Of a stretch of 64,000 nucleotides of DNA, positions 1 to 8,502 are shown piece by piece (the first letter of the stretch is position 1; each line of letters begins with the position of its first letter). A program made the translations under genes and the position numbers. The stretch spans positions 1 to 64,000 of the forward strand of contig JAVBRM010000023.1 of the NCBI GenBank assembly GCA_031548025.1. The letters are read 5' to 3'. Origin of the DNA: UBA5239 sp031548025. Lineage in GTDB: Bacteria > Verrucomicrobiota > Lentisphaeria > Victivallales > Victivallaceae. The notes under the pieces are model-generated. The model made no database searches, was not told the DNA's origin, and saw only the letters and a list, made by a program, of their open reading frames with translations.

Positions 1-1
1 A

Positions 2-3000
2 TATACTTTTGACAACGGCTGGCGCGGCGAAACTATCCTGAACGGATTTTGGCTGGTGAACGGCCGGCAAGTCCGGGTACCGTCGCTGCCGGACAAAAAA
101 GCGGGAATGCAGACGTTTTCCCGTGAGTTTACTGTTCCGGAAGCATGGCGCGGGCGTCAACTGATTCTGGAACTGAACAGTGTGCGTGGCGAAGCTCGAA
201 TCAATGATGTATTGGTCGGCAAACCGTCGGGCCAGTCTTTTTATGAATACCCTTTTGAATCTGCGCCGGACGGACGCGTCCGTTTGGAGATTACCGCCCC
301 GTCGATCGAGGGGGATGTGGTGTTGCGCGCTATTCCCAAAGGGCCGGGAATCACCGACAGTTACATCCGGACATCGTTTCGTGAGAAACGCGTAAAACTG
401 GATGTCGGAACAACTCCGGGGATTTTCACCGCCGATTGCAGTATCAGCGAAACTCCCGACGGCGCGAATCCGGTGATGCAATTCTCCATCCCGGTTCCGG
501 GTACCGCCTCCGTACCGTGGGAAAATCCGAAACTCTGGAGCCGCCATCAACCGAATCTGTATTACTATACACTGACGTTGCGCGGGAAGGACGGCGCGAT
601 TCTCGACCGGTTGCCGCCACGCAGTTTCGGATTCCGTGAAGTTTGGATCGAGAACGGTTCGTTCATGGTCAACGGCGTGCCGACCGCAATTTGCGACGAC
701 GCCTGGGAGGGTTCTCTCGGCACCCAGAATGTTTGCATCCCGCAGGCGGAGATATTTTTCGGCAAGTTGAAAGCCGCGGGAATCTCCGGTGGAATTCGTT
801 GTTCTTCGGAAAACGGGATCAAACTGGCGGATAAATACGGTCTGCATCTCCTGATGGGGTGCGGCAGTTTCGTACGGGTAAATATCTGGGATCCCAAAAG
901 TGGTTTGACGCCGATGAATGGAGAAGAGAGCCGTGAAGACGTAGTTCGGCGGGTAAAACGGCTGCGCGAGCATCCGTCAATCCTGGTCTGGAGTTCGAAT
1001 ACGGCTTACAGCCTGGCGTCGATGCATCCGGAATACGCGGGACAGCGCTTCAACTCATGGGAATATTTTCCGTTAAGCCGCGCTTCCATGGAGGCCAAAG
1101 CGGCGCAGGAACTGTTCCGTGAACTGACGGAACTGGTAAAAAGCATCGACCCCGAGCGGGTGGTGGCGTCTCCAAACGGCCCCTACAGCCCGGTGGAAAC
1201 CGCGACGCGCTATCTGTGCGACAATCTGGACGTACAGGAGCGCGAAGAGTTTTTCGACTTCTGGTCGCGTTCCGGTCCCGGGCGCAAGGCAATCTGGCTG
1301 ACTGAATTCGGAATCCCGTTCGCCGGGCATCAATATATCCGTTACGTCGACCATCAAATGCCGCATGGTGGGATTTGGCCGAAGATTCACCTGGAAAATG
1401 CGGCCCGTTATTACGGCCCGTCGATCTACCTGGCGGAAGATGAGAAAGTTTTCGAACGATATCTCCTCGACAACTATTACCGCCATATGTCATACCCGGT
1501 AATGCAACGTTTGACCGGAGATAATGTGAAACGGATCTGGCGCGCCTGGCGGACATTCGGCGTCAGCGCCAGCGCGCACCATATTTTGAACGAAGGATGT
1601 TTCGGCAAGCCGGAAAAGGCGGCTCCTGAACAACGCTTCGGGTTCAAGGAACTGGATGATCCGCGCTGTCCCGGATTCAGCGTGGCGGCACGCGGTACGT
1701 TTCCGATGGTCGGGATCGATCCGGAAACTCCGGCGGCGCGGGCTTATCTGGATTCCACTGCGTATGTGACCGGATTCATCGGCGGCGCGGACGGGCGGTT
1801 TACCGCCAAAGATCATCTGTTTTATTCCGGCAGCGCGGTACGCAAAAATTTTGTCGTGATCAATGATCTGGACCGTTCGATTGCCATTGACGGGCGCTGG
1901 GAACTGCGCCGGGACGGCAAAACGGTCAATGAGGGTAAATTCAACGGTATGGTCGATGCCGGGAAACGGGATACGGAACGTTTCCTGATTGAATTCGCAG
2001 CACCGGAAGTGAATGAGCGTACTGATTTTGAACTCGTGGTCACTGCTCCGAATATGGCCGATACGTTTGCTCTGACGGTATTTCCGAAAAGCCCGCCTCC
2101 GGTACGTAAATTGAGCGGCGCCGTTTGGTATGTCAATATCAGCGATGATATGACCCACGAGACGCCGCACCTGACAATCAACCGCGATAACGCTGAATTG
2201 TTGAAAAATGCCGGCCTGGATGTCAAATTATTAGGCGGCTTGAAGACATTCAGCTACCAGGGACTCAGCCCCGCCGCCGCACAGGACATCCATCGCGGAC
2301 GGAAGTTGGCGGAGGGAATGCCGCAACCCGGGGATCTCCTGATTATCCCGCGCCAGACATTGACGGTCTCTCCGGATAATTATCAGAATCTGCTCCGGCT
2401 GCTGGAAAAAATCGGGCTGGACAAGCTGGTGGAAAACGGCGTGAAACTTCTGGTTATGGAACAGGATCTGGACAATATTTTCGGCATGACAACGGAAGAG
2501 ACGCGGCCGCGTCAGGCGTTTATCGCAGCGGAAGGACATCCGGTTTTTGCCGGATTGCGCGACTCTGATTTGAGCGCCTGGTGCGGCGATTCAAAAATGC
2601 GTCCGGCGATAACACCGATGGGCCCCGGAGAACACCGTTTCCCGGAACGGATTTGGCATGTGTCCAATACCAATGCGGTGGCGACCCGGACGCTGGTCCG
2701 GCCGCAGCAGGGCGCGGTCCGGGCGCTGGCGGTATGCGGCTTCGACCTGCAGGAAAGTCCGCTGCTGGAAGTAGCGCACGGACGCGGCCGGATGATCTTC
2801 TGCCAGTTCGATATCTCCACCCGTTACGGCACGGACCCGGCGGCGACCCGGCTGTTCGACAACCTGATCGATTATCTGCTGGCCGCGCCGGAGCCCGATC
2901 CGGCGCGCAGAGAACTGGCGGAAACACCTTCGACTGCGATTGAAGCAAAGCCGCGGCTTTTCCGCGCGACGCGCCCAACCGGTTCGGCGGCATGGGGTAT

Positions 3001-3331
3001 TACGCACGGGGAGTTATTCAACCGCGAAGCGATTTATCATCGCAACCAACCCGGCAAGGTTTTGCCGGACACGAAGTTTCCGGTTTTTGCGGGAACTTCG
3101 GAGATTGTCCGAGGAAATGCGGAACGGTTCGAATGTTCCTGGGTCCCGGATATTTTCGAGACCGGTTGGATGAAGCGCAAGGCGGCATGGATCCGCTCGG
3201 CTTTGATTGCCAATCAGAACGGCAGCCGTACTGACGGCCCGGCAGTTTCATTGCAGGGCAACGCAACCCGGCTCTATCCGTATGTTTGGGTGGAAGGTTT
3301 CGTCCACCCTTACACGTCGGATATCTGGTGA
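2..3331 (+). CDS. GH2-like glycoside hydrolase, 5' end outside window
   Basis: The frame is open from the first base, so the GTG at 56 is internal and the true start lies upstream. At least 1,109 codons are visible. An N-terminal beta-sandwich (jelly-roll) region is followed by an Ig-like segment, a TIM barrel and a long C-terminal half of about 500 residues resembling a ThuA/glutamine-amidotransferase-like module, the last being a weak impression. The barrel carries a plausible nucleophile Glu in WLTEFG (codon 1304-1306). Where GH2 enzymes usually have the NE acid/base pair, this protein reads VWSSNTAYS, with Thr (codon 1001-1003) in place of Glu. It therefore may be a divergent or inactive GH2-clan member. 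It lies upstream of the duplicated nagA promoter, so it may once have been the direct neighbour of nagA. Substrate unknown. Confidence 0.8.
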   Translation, partial: YTFDNGWRGETILNGFWLVNGRQVRVPSLPDKKAGMQTFSREFTVPEAWRGRQLILELNSVRGEARINDVLVGKPSGQSFYEYPFESAPDGRVRLEITAPSIEGDVVLRAIPKGPGITDSYIRTSFREKRVKLDVGTTPGIFTADCSISETPDGANPVMQFSIPVPGTASVPWENPKLWSRHQPNLYYYTLTLRGKDGAILDRLPPRSFGFREVWIENGSFMVNGVPTAICDDAWEGSLGTQNVCIPQAEIFFGKLKAAGISGGIRCSSENGIKLADKYGLHLLMGCGSFVRVNIWDPKSGLTPMNGEESREDVVRRVKRLREHPSILVWSSNTAYSLASMHPEYAGQRFNSWEYFPLSRASMEAKAAQELFRELTELVKSIDPERVVASPNGPYSPVETATRYLCDNLDVQEREEFFDFWSRSGPGRKAIWLTEFGIPFAGHQYIRYVDHQMPHGGIWPKIHLENAARYYGPSIYLAEDEKVFERYLLDNYYRHMSYPVMQRLTGDNVKRIWRAWRTFGVSASAHHILNEGCFGKPEKAAPEQRFGFKELDDPRCPGFSVAARGTFPMVGIDPETPAARAYLDSTAYVTGFIGGADGRFTAKDHLFYSGSAVRKNFVVINDLDRSIAIDGRWELRRDGKTVNEGKFNGMVDAGKRDTERFLIEFAAPEVNERTDFELVVTAPNMADTFALTVFPKSPPPVRKLSGAVWYVNISDDMTHETPHLTINRDNAELLKNAGLDVKLLGGLKTFSYQGLSPAAAQDIHRGRKLAEGMPQPGDLLIIPRQTLTVSPDNYQNLLRLLEKIGLDKLVENGVKLLVMEQDLDNIFGMTTEETRPRQAFIAAEGHPVFAGLRDSDLSAWCGDSKMRPAITPMGPGEHRFPERIWHVSNTNAVATRTLVRPQQGAVRALAVCGFDLQESPLLEVAHGRGRMIFCQFDISTRYGTDPAATRLFDNLIDYLLAAPEPDPARRELAETPSTAIEAKPRLFRATRPTGSAAWGITHGELFNREAIYHRNQPGKVLPDTKFPVFAGTSEIVRGNAERFECSWVPDIFETGWMKRKAAWIRSALIANQNGSRTDGPAVSLQGNATRLYPYVWVEGFVHPYTSDIW

Positions 3332-3398
3332 CGGCACCGTTCGACAAGCAGTCAGGCTCAGTAAAAGTTATTCTTTTTGCGATTCAGTGATGACCCCT

Positions 3399-3532
3399 CA
3401 GCTTGATTTCCGTCAAGATGGCGTTATATTTCCATTATCCTGAATCGAGGAGTAATGAATGATGGATAAAACGCAAAGCGGCAGAAAACGCACTTTATAT
3501 ATTGCCGATTATTGCCTGACGCCGTTGAAATC
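3399..3532 (+). repeat. 134-bp direct repeat, left copy (nagA promoter and 5' end)
   Basis: Read base by base, 3399-3532 matches 10217-10350 at 133 of 134 positions. The only difference is A at 3455 versus G at 10273. Identity stops sharply on both sides. The repeat contains a promoter-like pair, a GAGGAG ribosome binding site and 74 bases from the nagA ATG. The two copies are offset by 6,818 bp. Confidence 0.97.
3403..3430 (+). promoter_or_regulatory. Copied nagA promoter, left copy
   Basis: TTGATT (3403-3408), a 16-base spacer and TATATT (3425-3430). The -35 lies in an inverted repeat CTTGA-N6-TCAAG (3402-3417) that could be an operator. Because the AraC gene beyond it is on the other strand, readthrough from this copy would run antisense to that regulator. 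Confidence 0.5.
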
Positions 3533-3563
3533 CAACAGCGATGTATACAGAGGGCTGTCGTAA
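3459..3563 (+). pseudogene. nagA: Truncated nagA 5' fragment
   Basis: Starting at the same ATG as nagA, the first 24 codons are the same as those of the intact gene at 10277. The frame then runs into unrelated sequence and stops at TAA 3561-3563, giving a 34-residue product lacking every metal-binding or catalytic motif of NagA. It keeps the promoter and ribosome binding site of the intact copy, so it is probably transcribed but non-functional. It marks the left junction of the 6.8-kb cassette. Confidence 0.9.
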
Positions 3564-3704
3564 CCGCTTAAAACGACCACGCCCTCATACTGTACTGAAC
3601 AAACTTACATTAAGACATACATGTTCTATTGCACGGAAACCGTCTGTTTCGACGGCATATCCTTGGAAGAACTCCCCTAAGCCGCTTCTCGCTTCCGAAG
3701 TAAA

Positions 3705-4574
3705 TTACCGAGAGAGATTGTGTCGATATTCCCGGGGAGTTTCTCCGATTTGACGCTTAAAGAGCATGGAGAAATAATTGCTGTCATGAAAGCCGCAGGA
3801 AAAAGCAATATTTGAGATTGAATCATCCGTCGTGCAGAGCATTTGTTCAGCGTGTTTGATCCTAACCTCGATGAGATAATCGACCATGCTTTTCCGGAGA
3901 AATTCCATGAAGATTCGGCTGCCGGAACTAATAGAAACATTACCCGCATGCACGATGTCATCGCGGGTGATATTGCTGGAATAGTTGGCGTCAATGAAAG
4001 CAATCATCTTCGATAGTGTGAACATACGGCTTGAATATTTTTTTTCATTTTGCCCGTAATTCCTGGCAATAAGTGCTATGATCTCGTAGAAATAGGCTCG
4101 TGCCAGAAATTTGTAGCCCAATGGATGCCTCGTGCATTCATGTTCAAGCTTCGCCATCAGAATACGTATTTCTTCCAACCCTTCGCCGGCAATGTTCAGT
4201 TTGACCTTGAAGTCGGAGCATTTGCGCAAAGCCGGTTCAGTCTCAAAGAAGGCAAGATATCCGGGGATATCACGCAAATCGAGCTCATCTTCTTCCAAGA
4301 AGCCCGTTTTGAACATAAGGTTTGCCAACAGCAGATTTTTATTTTGGAAATATGAATGGGAACTGCCACGTCTGATGAGAAAAATATCCCCTGCCGAAAT
4401 ATTATAGAATCGTCCATCGTTTTCATGAACGGAAGATCCTTCCAAAACGCATACAAGTTCTTCAAAGTCATGGTAATGCCTGAAAGTTCTCTTTTGCGAA
4501 TAATACATCATCTGAAATGGAAGTCCAAACGGAGTAATGTAATGCGCTTCGGCAAATAATACTGCTTTTCCCAT
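3705..4574 (-). CDS. AraC-family transcriptional regulator
   Basis: A 289-residue protein with an N-terminal cupin-like effector domain (RHYHDFEELV near residue 35) and a C-terminal AraC double helix-turn-helix over about the last 100 residues, including the family pattern around CGFHDSNYFSMLFKRQIGETPREYR. Family members bind DNA as dimers and usually activate sugar-utilisation genes. It diverges from the pseudopilin/GH20/esterase genes of the same cassette and is the likely local regulator. The gene and its flanks are visibly richer in A+T than nagA or the upstream GH2-like gene, fitting separate origin. No strong ribosome binding site precedes the ATG. Confidence 0.9.
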   Translation of the reverse strand: MGKAVLFAEAHYITPFGLPFQMMYYSQKRTFRHYHDFEELVCVLEGSSVHENDGRFYNISAGDIFLIRRGSSHSYFQNKNLLLANLMFKTGFLEEDELDLRDIPGYLAFFETEPALRKCSDFKVKLNIAGEGLEEIRILMAKLEHECTRHPLGYKFLARAYFYEIIALIARNYGQNEKKYSSRMFTLSKMIAFIDANYSSNITRDDIVHAGNVSISSGSRIFMEFLRKSMVDYLIEVRIKHAEQMLCTTDDSISNIAFSCGFHDSNYFSMLFKRQIGETPREYRHNLSR

Positions 4575-4719
4575 AAATACTCAATCAGGGTGAAAAAATT
4601 TGTTTTGCTCTTTTTTATACAATAATATACCATATTGACACAATATTCAAGGTTTTTTCCGGAAAATAGAATATAATAATATTCAGAGTTAAGGAATCCC
4701 AAAATATAAGAGGATATTT

Positions 4720-5478
4720 ATGCAGAAAAATCAGCAAACTTTCAAAAGAAATTTTACTCTTATCGAGCTCCTGGTTGTGATTGCGATCATCGCAATTCTC
4801 GCTGCCATGCTTCTTCCCGCATTGAACAAGGCCCGCGAAAAAGCACGCTCCATCTCCTGCGTAAACAACCAAAAAAGTATCGGTTCCGCAAATGCTTTTT
4901 ATGTAAGCGACTATAACGATTACACCGTAATTTCCCACTGGTTTTATGAGGCTCCAGTGACCGGTTGGCGCTGGACTAAGTTAATTGCTCTTTATCTTGA
5001 ACCGAATCCGGTTATAGCCGCCGATGGGCTTCCGGATGGGCGTTTCAGAGCACGCGAAAAGTTATGTCCTTCCATGACAGACGCCTCGAAGCGCAAGCCC
5101 AATTCGGCAGGCACCTATTCCATGCATCAATCTTCATATGCGATAAACCTGCAGGAACAGGAGGATTTGGGTTCTTCCTCGACTTTCAGGATGCTGCTGC
5201 ATAAGCAAAGCGCTTTAAAGCAGCCGAGCAGGCTTTTTTGGGTTTGTGACGGCACATTGTGGAGCGTCAAACAAATAGAGTCCAAGCTTATAGACTATCT
5301 TACATACGGCGAGACGGAAGACAGGGCGCTGGTTGCTTACCGCCATACTCGCAAGATGAATGCCCTGTTGTTTGACGGACATGTGGCAAACAAGTCGGAA
5401 GGGGAAATTATTTTTTCTCTAAATAAGGATTTCTGGCACGCGAAGGATGATGCCGGCCTGGTCGCCATTCTCAGATAA
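4720..5478 (+). CDS. Pseudopilin-like H-X9-DG protein (copy 1)
   Basis: 252 residues. A short basic leader is followed by the type IV pilin-like start FTLIELLVVIAIIAIL, with Glu at mature position 5 and one hydrophobic membrane helix, then ALNKAREKAR. The C-terminal part has HTRKMNALLFDG, an exact H-X9-DG motif, as in the prepilin-processing-associated family TIGR04294. The residue before the expected cleavage site is Asn, not the usual Gly. A good ribosome binding site (AGAGGAT) precedes the ATG. It sits 88 bp upstream of the secreted GH20 gene on the same strand. Role unknown; export or surface display of the neighbouring enzymes is an inference. Confidence 0.9.
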   Translation: MQKNQQTFKRNFTLIELLVVIAIIAILAAMLLPALNKAREKARSISCVNNQKSIGSANAFYVSDYNDYTVISHWFYEAPVTGWRWTKLIALYLEPNPVIAADGLPDGRFRAREKLCPSMTDASKRKPNSAGTYSMHQSSYAINLQEQEDLGSSSTFRMLLHKQSALKQPSRLFWVCDGTLWSVKQIESKLIDYLTYGETEDRALVAYRHTRKMNALLFDGHVANKSEGEIIFSLNKDFWHAKDDAGLVAILR

Positions 5479-5566
5479 AATCTGCCTTTCGTAATCAAAA
5501 CAGTAACGGCAAAAATTTCAGTAGAGATTTTTCTGCTATAAATCACTAAAAAAGAGAAATATTTCC

Positions 5567-8476
5567 ATGAAAAAATTCATTATTCTTTCCGCTCTTATCT
5601 GTTGCGCCGCGGGTTTGTTCGCCGCTGATCATCTGTCGGTGGATGCATTCCGCATTCGTCGAAACGGTTGTTTGTCGTTTGCCTGGGACGGTTTTCCCGT
5701 GATTTCCCGGGTGAATGTCACTTTCAACACTGCGGGGGGGAAAACGCTTGCGGAACTCCAGCTTCAGGAACTGGACCTTCAACGCCTCCGCACAGGTGAA
5801 ACAACCGACTTGGCGGGCGAGCTGCACGGGGGGCTTGGTTCCTATAAGTTTTCCGCACGAATGAAAGCAGACGCCGCCGGTACGGAAACCATCCAGCTTG
5901 AATGCAGTGGAACTTACAGCGCCTCGCCGGAAGAAGTTTCCGCTTCGATGGAAGTCTATCTCGGGAAAAAACTTTTTTTTGATGCGATGAAAGACAAGAT
6001 TACTCCGACACCGAAAGAGTTGTCTGTCCGGTCGCCATTGGCCAAAGCTGAATTTGTATTTCAGGGAGTTAATGCGGCATGGAAGCTTTGGAATCGGCAT
6101 AACGCCAAATGGCTGGATGAACATGAACGCTCAATTATTGCCGTTTGCGGGAATAGCAACAGCAAGACTGCTTCCAAACAGTATTCCATGGTTTTTTCCC
6201 TGAAACTCACTCCGTATCCGTTTACCGCGGAACTTCTGGAACTACAGTATCTTCAAAGGCTACGTGCCGAGCTCGGGAAATGTCCTGCCGCAGCCTCTAT
6301 TCCGGATCGTTTCATGGCGTTGGATCGCGATTTCGGATTGCTGGCGAAGGCGCCGGAAAACGAATGTTTTGACGAGAATATATTCCGCCGCCTTAAAACA
6401 TCACTCCTTAATCTTGCCGCTTCCACGGAATTTCAGGCGACCGGACGCTACAATATACCCCACATCGTCCCGGAACCCCGTCAGATGGAATTGCGGAAAG
6501 GAACTTACATCTTCAAACGGAATTCCGCCATAGTAGTCCCCGACAATGCCTCGGAGCGCCTGCTTCGAACCGCCGGACTGCTTCGCTCCGAACTTAAAGA
6601 ATATCGCGGTTTGGATCTGCCGCTCCGAAAAGCCTCCGAACAAAAAGGCCAAAGCGGCGGCATTTTCCTGGCCGTAATCTCTCATGGGCAGAAAAAGGCG
6701 GATGGGGAATACCGCTTGGAAATCCGTCCCGATTCCATCGAAATCGAGGGAGAGGATGAACAAGGCGTTTTCTACGGAACTCAAAGTCTGGTACAATCAA
6801 TAAGTAAAGATGCCAGTCAATGTGTTACCGTCAATTGCATGTCGGTGCATGACTGGCCGGGAGTTCCTTTGCGCAGTGTTTCGCTGGAAATGGCTCGCTA
6901 TCCCCATGCCCGCCAGTTTGGCGACCGGCTGATCCGACGCTGGATCGCCCGCTACAAACATAATTATCTGGCCATGGCCATCGATGCCGGCAATGTTCTC
7001 TGGAAATCCCACCCTGAAATTCCCAAAGCTTCCGACGAGGCGAGTTGGGGTAAGCTCAAAGATGCTTTGACTCCGGAACAACTTCGGGAATATGCCGAAT
7101 TGGCTTCGCTCTATTTTCTGGATATAATTCCTCAGATTCAGGTAGCCGGGCACAGCGACAATATAGTCAAGGCCCATCCCGGGCTCAGGGACGATCCAGG
7201 TGACCCATCCAATACAACGCTCAATTTCAGTAAGCCGGAAACCCGGAAGATCCTTTGCGACCTGATCGATGAACTTGTCGAAGGGCTTCAGCCGAAACAT
7301 TATTTCAACATCGGATGCGATGAGATGAATTCCATCGGAAAGAATCCTGAATCGGCAGGAAAAAATCCGGTAGAGCTCTTTACCGGGCATGTCCGTTTTT
7401 TTCGTGATTACCTTCGAAACAAATATGGGTTGCGCACCATGATGTGGAGCGATATGCTTCTCAATGAAAAAAAATGGGGATGGCCAGGCACGAAACTCGG
7501 CACGGAAGACGCCGTGGAAACTCTCCCCAAGGATATTGTCATCCTTTACTGGAATTATATGGGAAGAAAGGAGTTTCCTGCCTATAAACATTTGCATTCC
7601 AAAGGATTTGACGTAATAGGAGCACCTTGGTTTCTTCCACAGTGCAATTACACCATGGCGGTCGACGGCGCCGTCTGCGGCGGGCTTGGGTACGCGGCCA
7701 CATGCTGGGTCATCACAACCCGTCGCAATACCATGCTTACCAGTCTGGTGGTTTCCGACAAATCTTGGAATCAGGAAGATAAACGCACGCTGGACGAGAT
7801 CATGGCTTATGATCCCGATGAACATCTGCAGCACTCGGTTATGACGCCGCAACCTTCCGAATTCAGCGGTGTCGCAGCTTCGCCAATCGAACTTTCCGCT
7901 GTATATAACACAACATTCCAGAACGTTTGCCCCAGCTCGAATTTAAAGGGAGTCAATGATCTGGACATTCTTCCCGCCGGCAAGGCCGTTATGGGAGGAA
8001 CACTATATCAATTGCCGCCAGCGGGTGACAATCGGCTTGTCGTTGCCGTAGGCGCCGATGACGGCGGCTTACCGGTTTCTGTACAGATTCCCGTTGGCGA
8101 TAAAGCACGTGGCTTAGCGTTCCTTCATTGCTGTAAACGGGAAAAGGGGGTTCTCGGGCGTTATCGCGTGATATATGCGGACGGTACGCATCGGGATGCC
8201 GTACTGGAGGGAGGCTACAACATCGCGCCCCTGAAATACAATATCGCAGACAATGAACTTTATTTTCATGGAACGCGGACGCGTCTACACCTGATCGCGG
8301 AATCCAAACGCGCCTGGACGGCGATCGCTCCGACCGGAGAAAAGATGGCGTTGCAATCCTTCGAATGGCTGAATCCGCATCCGGAAAAGGAGATCAAAAC
8401 GGTCGAGTTGACCTCCACCATTCCCGGAGACCGGATTCTACTGCTTGCACTTTCCACATTAAAAGCTCAACATTAA
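5567..8476 (+). CDS. Secreted GH20 beta-N-acetylhexosaminidase
   Basis: 969 residues with an N-terminal signal peptide ending near GLFAAD. After a long N-terminal region of about 290 residues comes the GH20 accessory domain (from PHIVPEPRQM) and then the catalytic barrel. The adjacent Asp-Glu pair of the family is D585-E586 in the context NIGCDEM; the Asp normally assists the substrate acetamido group and the Glu is the acid/base. Expected reaction: release of terminal GlcNAc or GalNAc from glycans outside the cytoplasm. It lies between the pseudopilin and the esterase inside the cassette inserted at nagA, whose product deacetylates GlcNAc-6-phosphate, a sensible functional match. Confidence 0.9.
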   Translation: MKKFIILSALICCAAGLFAADHLSVDAFRIRRNGCLSFAWDGFPVISRVNVTFNTAGGKTLAELQLQELDLQRLRTGETTDLAGELHGGLGSYKFSARMKADAAGTETIQLECSGTYSASPEEVSASMEVYLGKKLFFDAMKDKITPTPKELSVRSPLAKAEFVFQGVNAAWKLWNRHNAKWLDEHERSIIAVCGNSNSKTASKQYSMVFSLKLTPYPFTAELLELQYLQRLRAELGKCPAAASIPDRFMALDRDFGLLAKAPENECFDENIFRRLKTSLLNLAASTEFQATGRYNIPHIVPEPRQMELRKGTYIFKRNSAIVVPDNASERLLRTAGLLRSELKEYRGLDLPLRKASEQKGQSGGIFLAVISHGQKKADGEYRLEIRPDSIEIEGEDEQGVFYGTQSLVQSISKDASQCVTVNCMSVHDWPGVPLRSVSLEMARYPHARQFGDRLIRRWIARYKHNYLAMAIDAGNVLWKSHPEIPKASDEASWGKLKDALTPEQLREYAELASLYFLDIIPQIQVAGHSDNIVKAHPGLRDDPGDPSNTTLNFSKPETRKILCDLIDELVEGLQPKHYFNIGCDEMNSIGKNPESAGKNPVELFTGHVRFFRDYLRNKYGLRTMMWSDMLLNEKKWGWPGTKLGTEDAVETLPKDIVILYWNYMGRKEFPAYKHLHSKGFDVIGAPWFLPQCNYTMAVDGAVCGGLGYAATCWVITTRRNTMLTSLVVSDKSWNQEDKRTLDEIMAYDPDEHLQHSVMTPQPSEFSGVAASPIELSAVYNTTFQNVCPSSNLKGVNDLDILPAGKAVMGGTLYQLPPAGDNRLVVAVGADDGGLPVSVQIPVGDKARGLAFLHCCKREKGVLGRYRVIYADGTHRDAVLEGGYNIAPLKYNIADNELYFHGTRTRLHLIAESKRAWTAIAPTGEKMALQSFEWLNPHPEKEIKTVELTSTIPGDRILLLALSTLKAQH

Positions 8477-8502
8477 TCATAATTTCACAGAAAGGATGAA
8501 TC

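Larger units (their letters stand above)
3332..3704. other. Gene-free stretch holding the duplicated nagA 5' end
   Basis: Bases 3332-3398 show nothing recognisable. Bases 3399-3532 are a near-perfect copy of the nagA promoter and first 24 codons. Bases 3551-3585 can fold into a broken hairpin (AGGGC/GCCCT outside, GTCG/CGAC inside) that could stop transcription from the copied promoter. Bases 3586-3704 have no supported gene. Confidence 0.7.

Noticed and set aside
3459..3563. 34-codon peptide as a functional leader peptide
   Set aside because: Its first 24 codons are simply copied nagA sequence; the tail is random and no attenuator structure is convincing.
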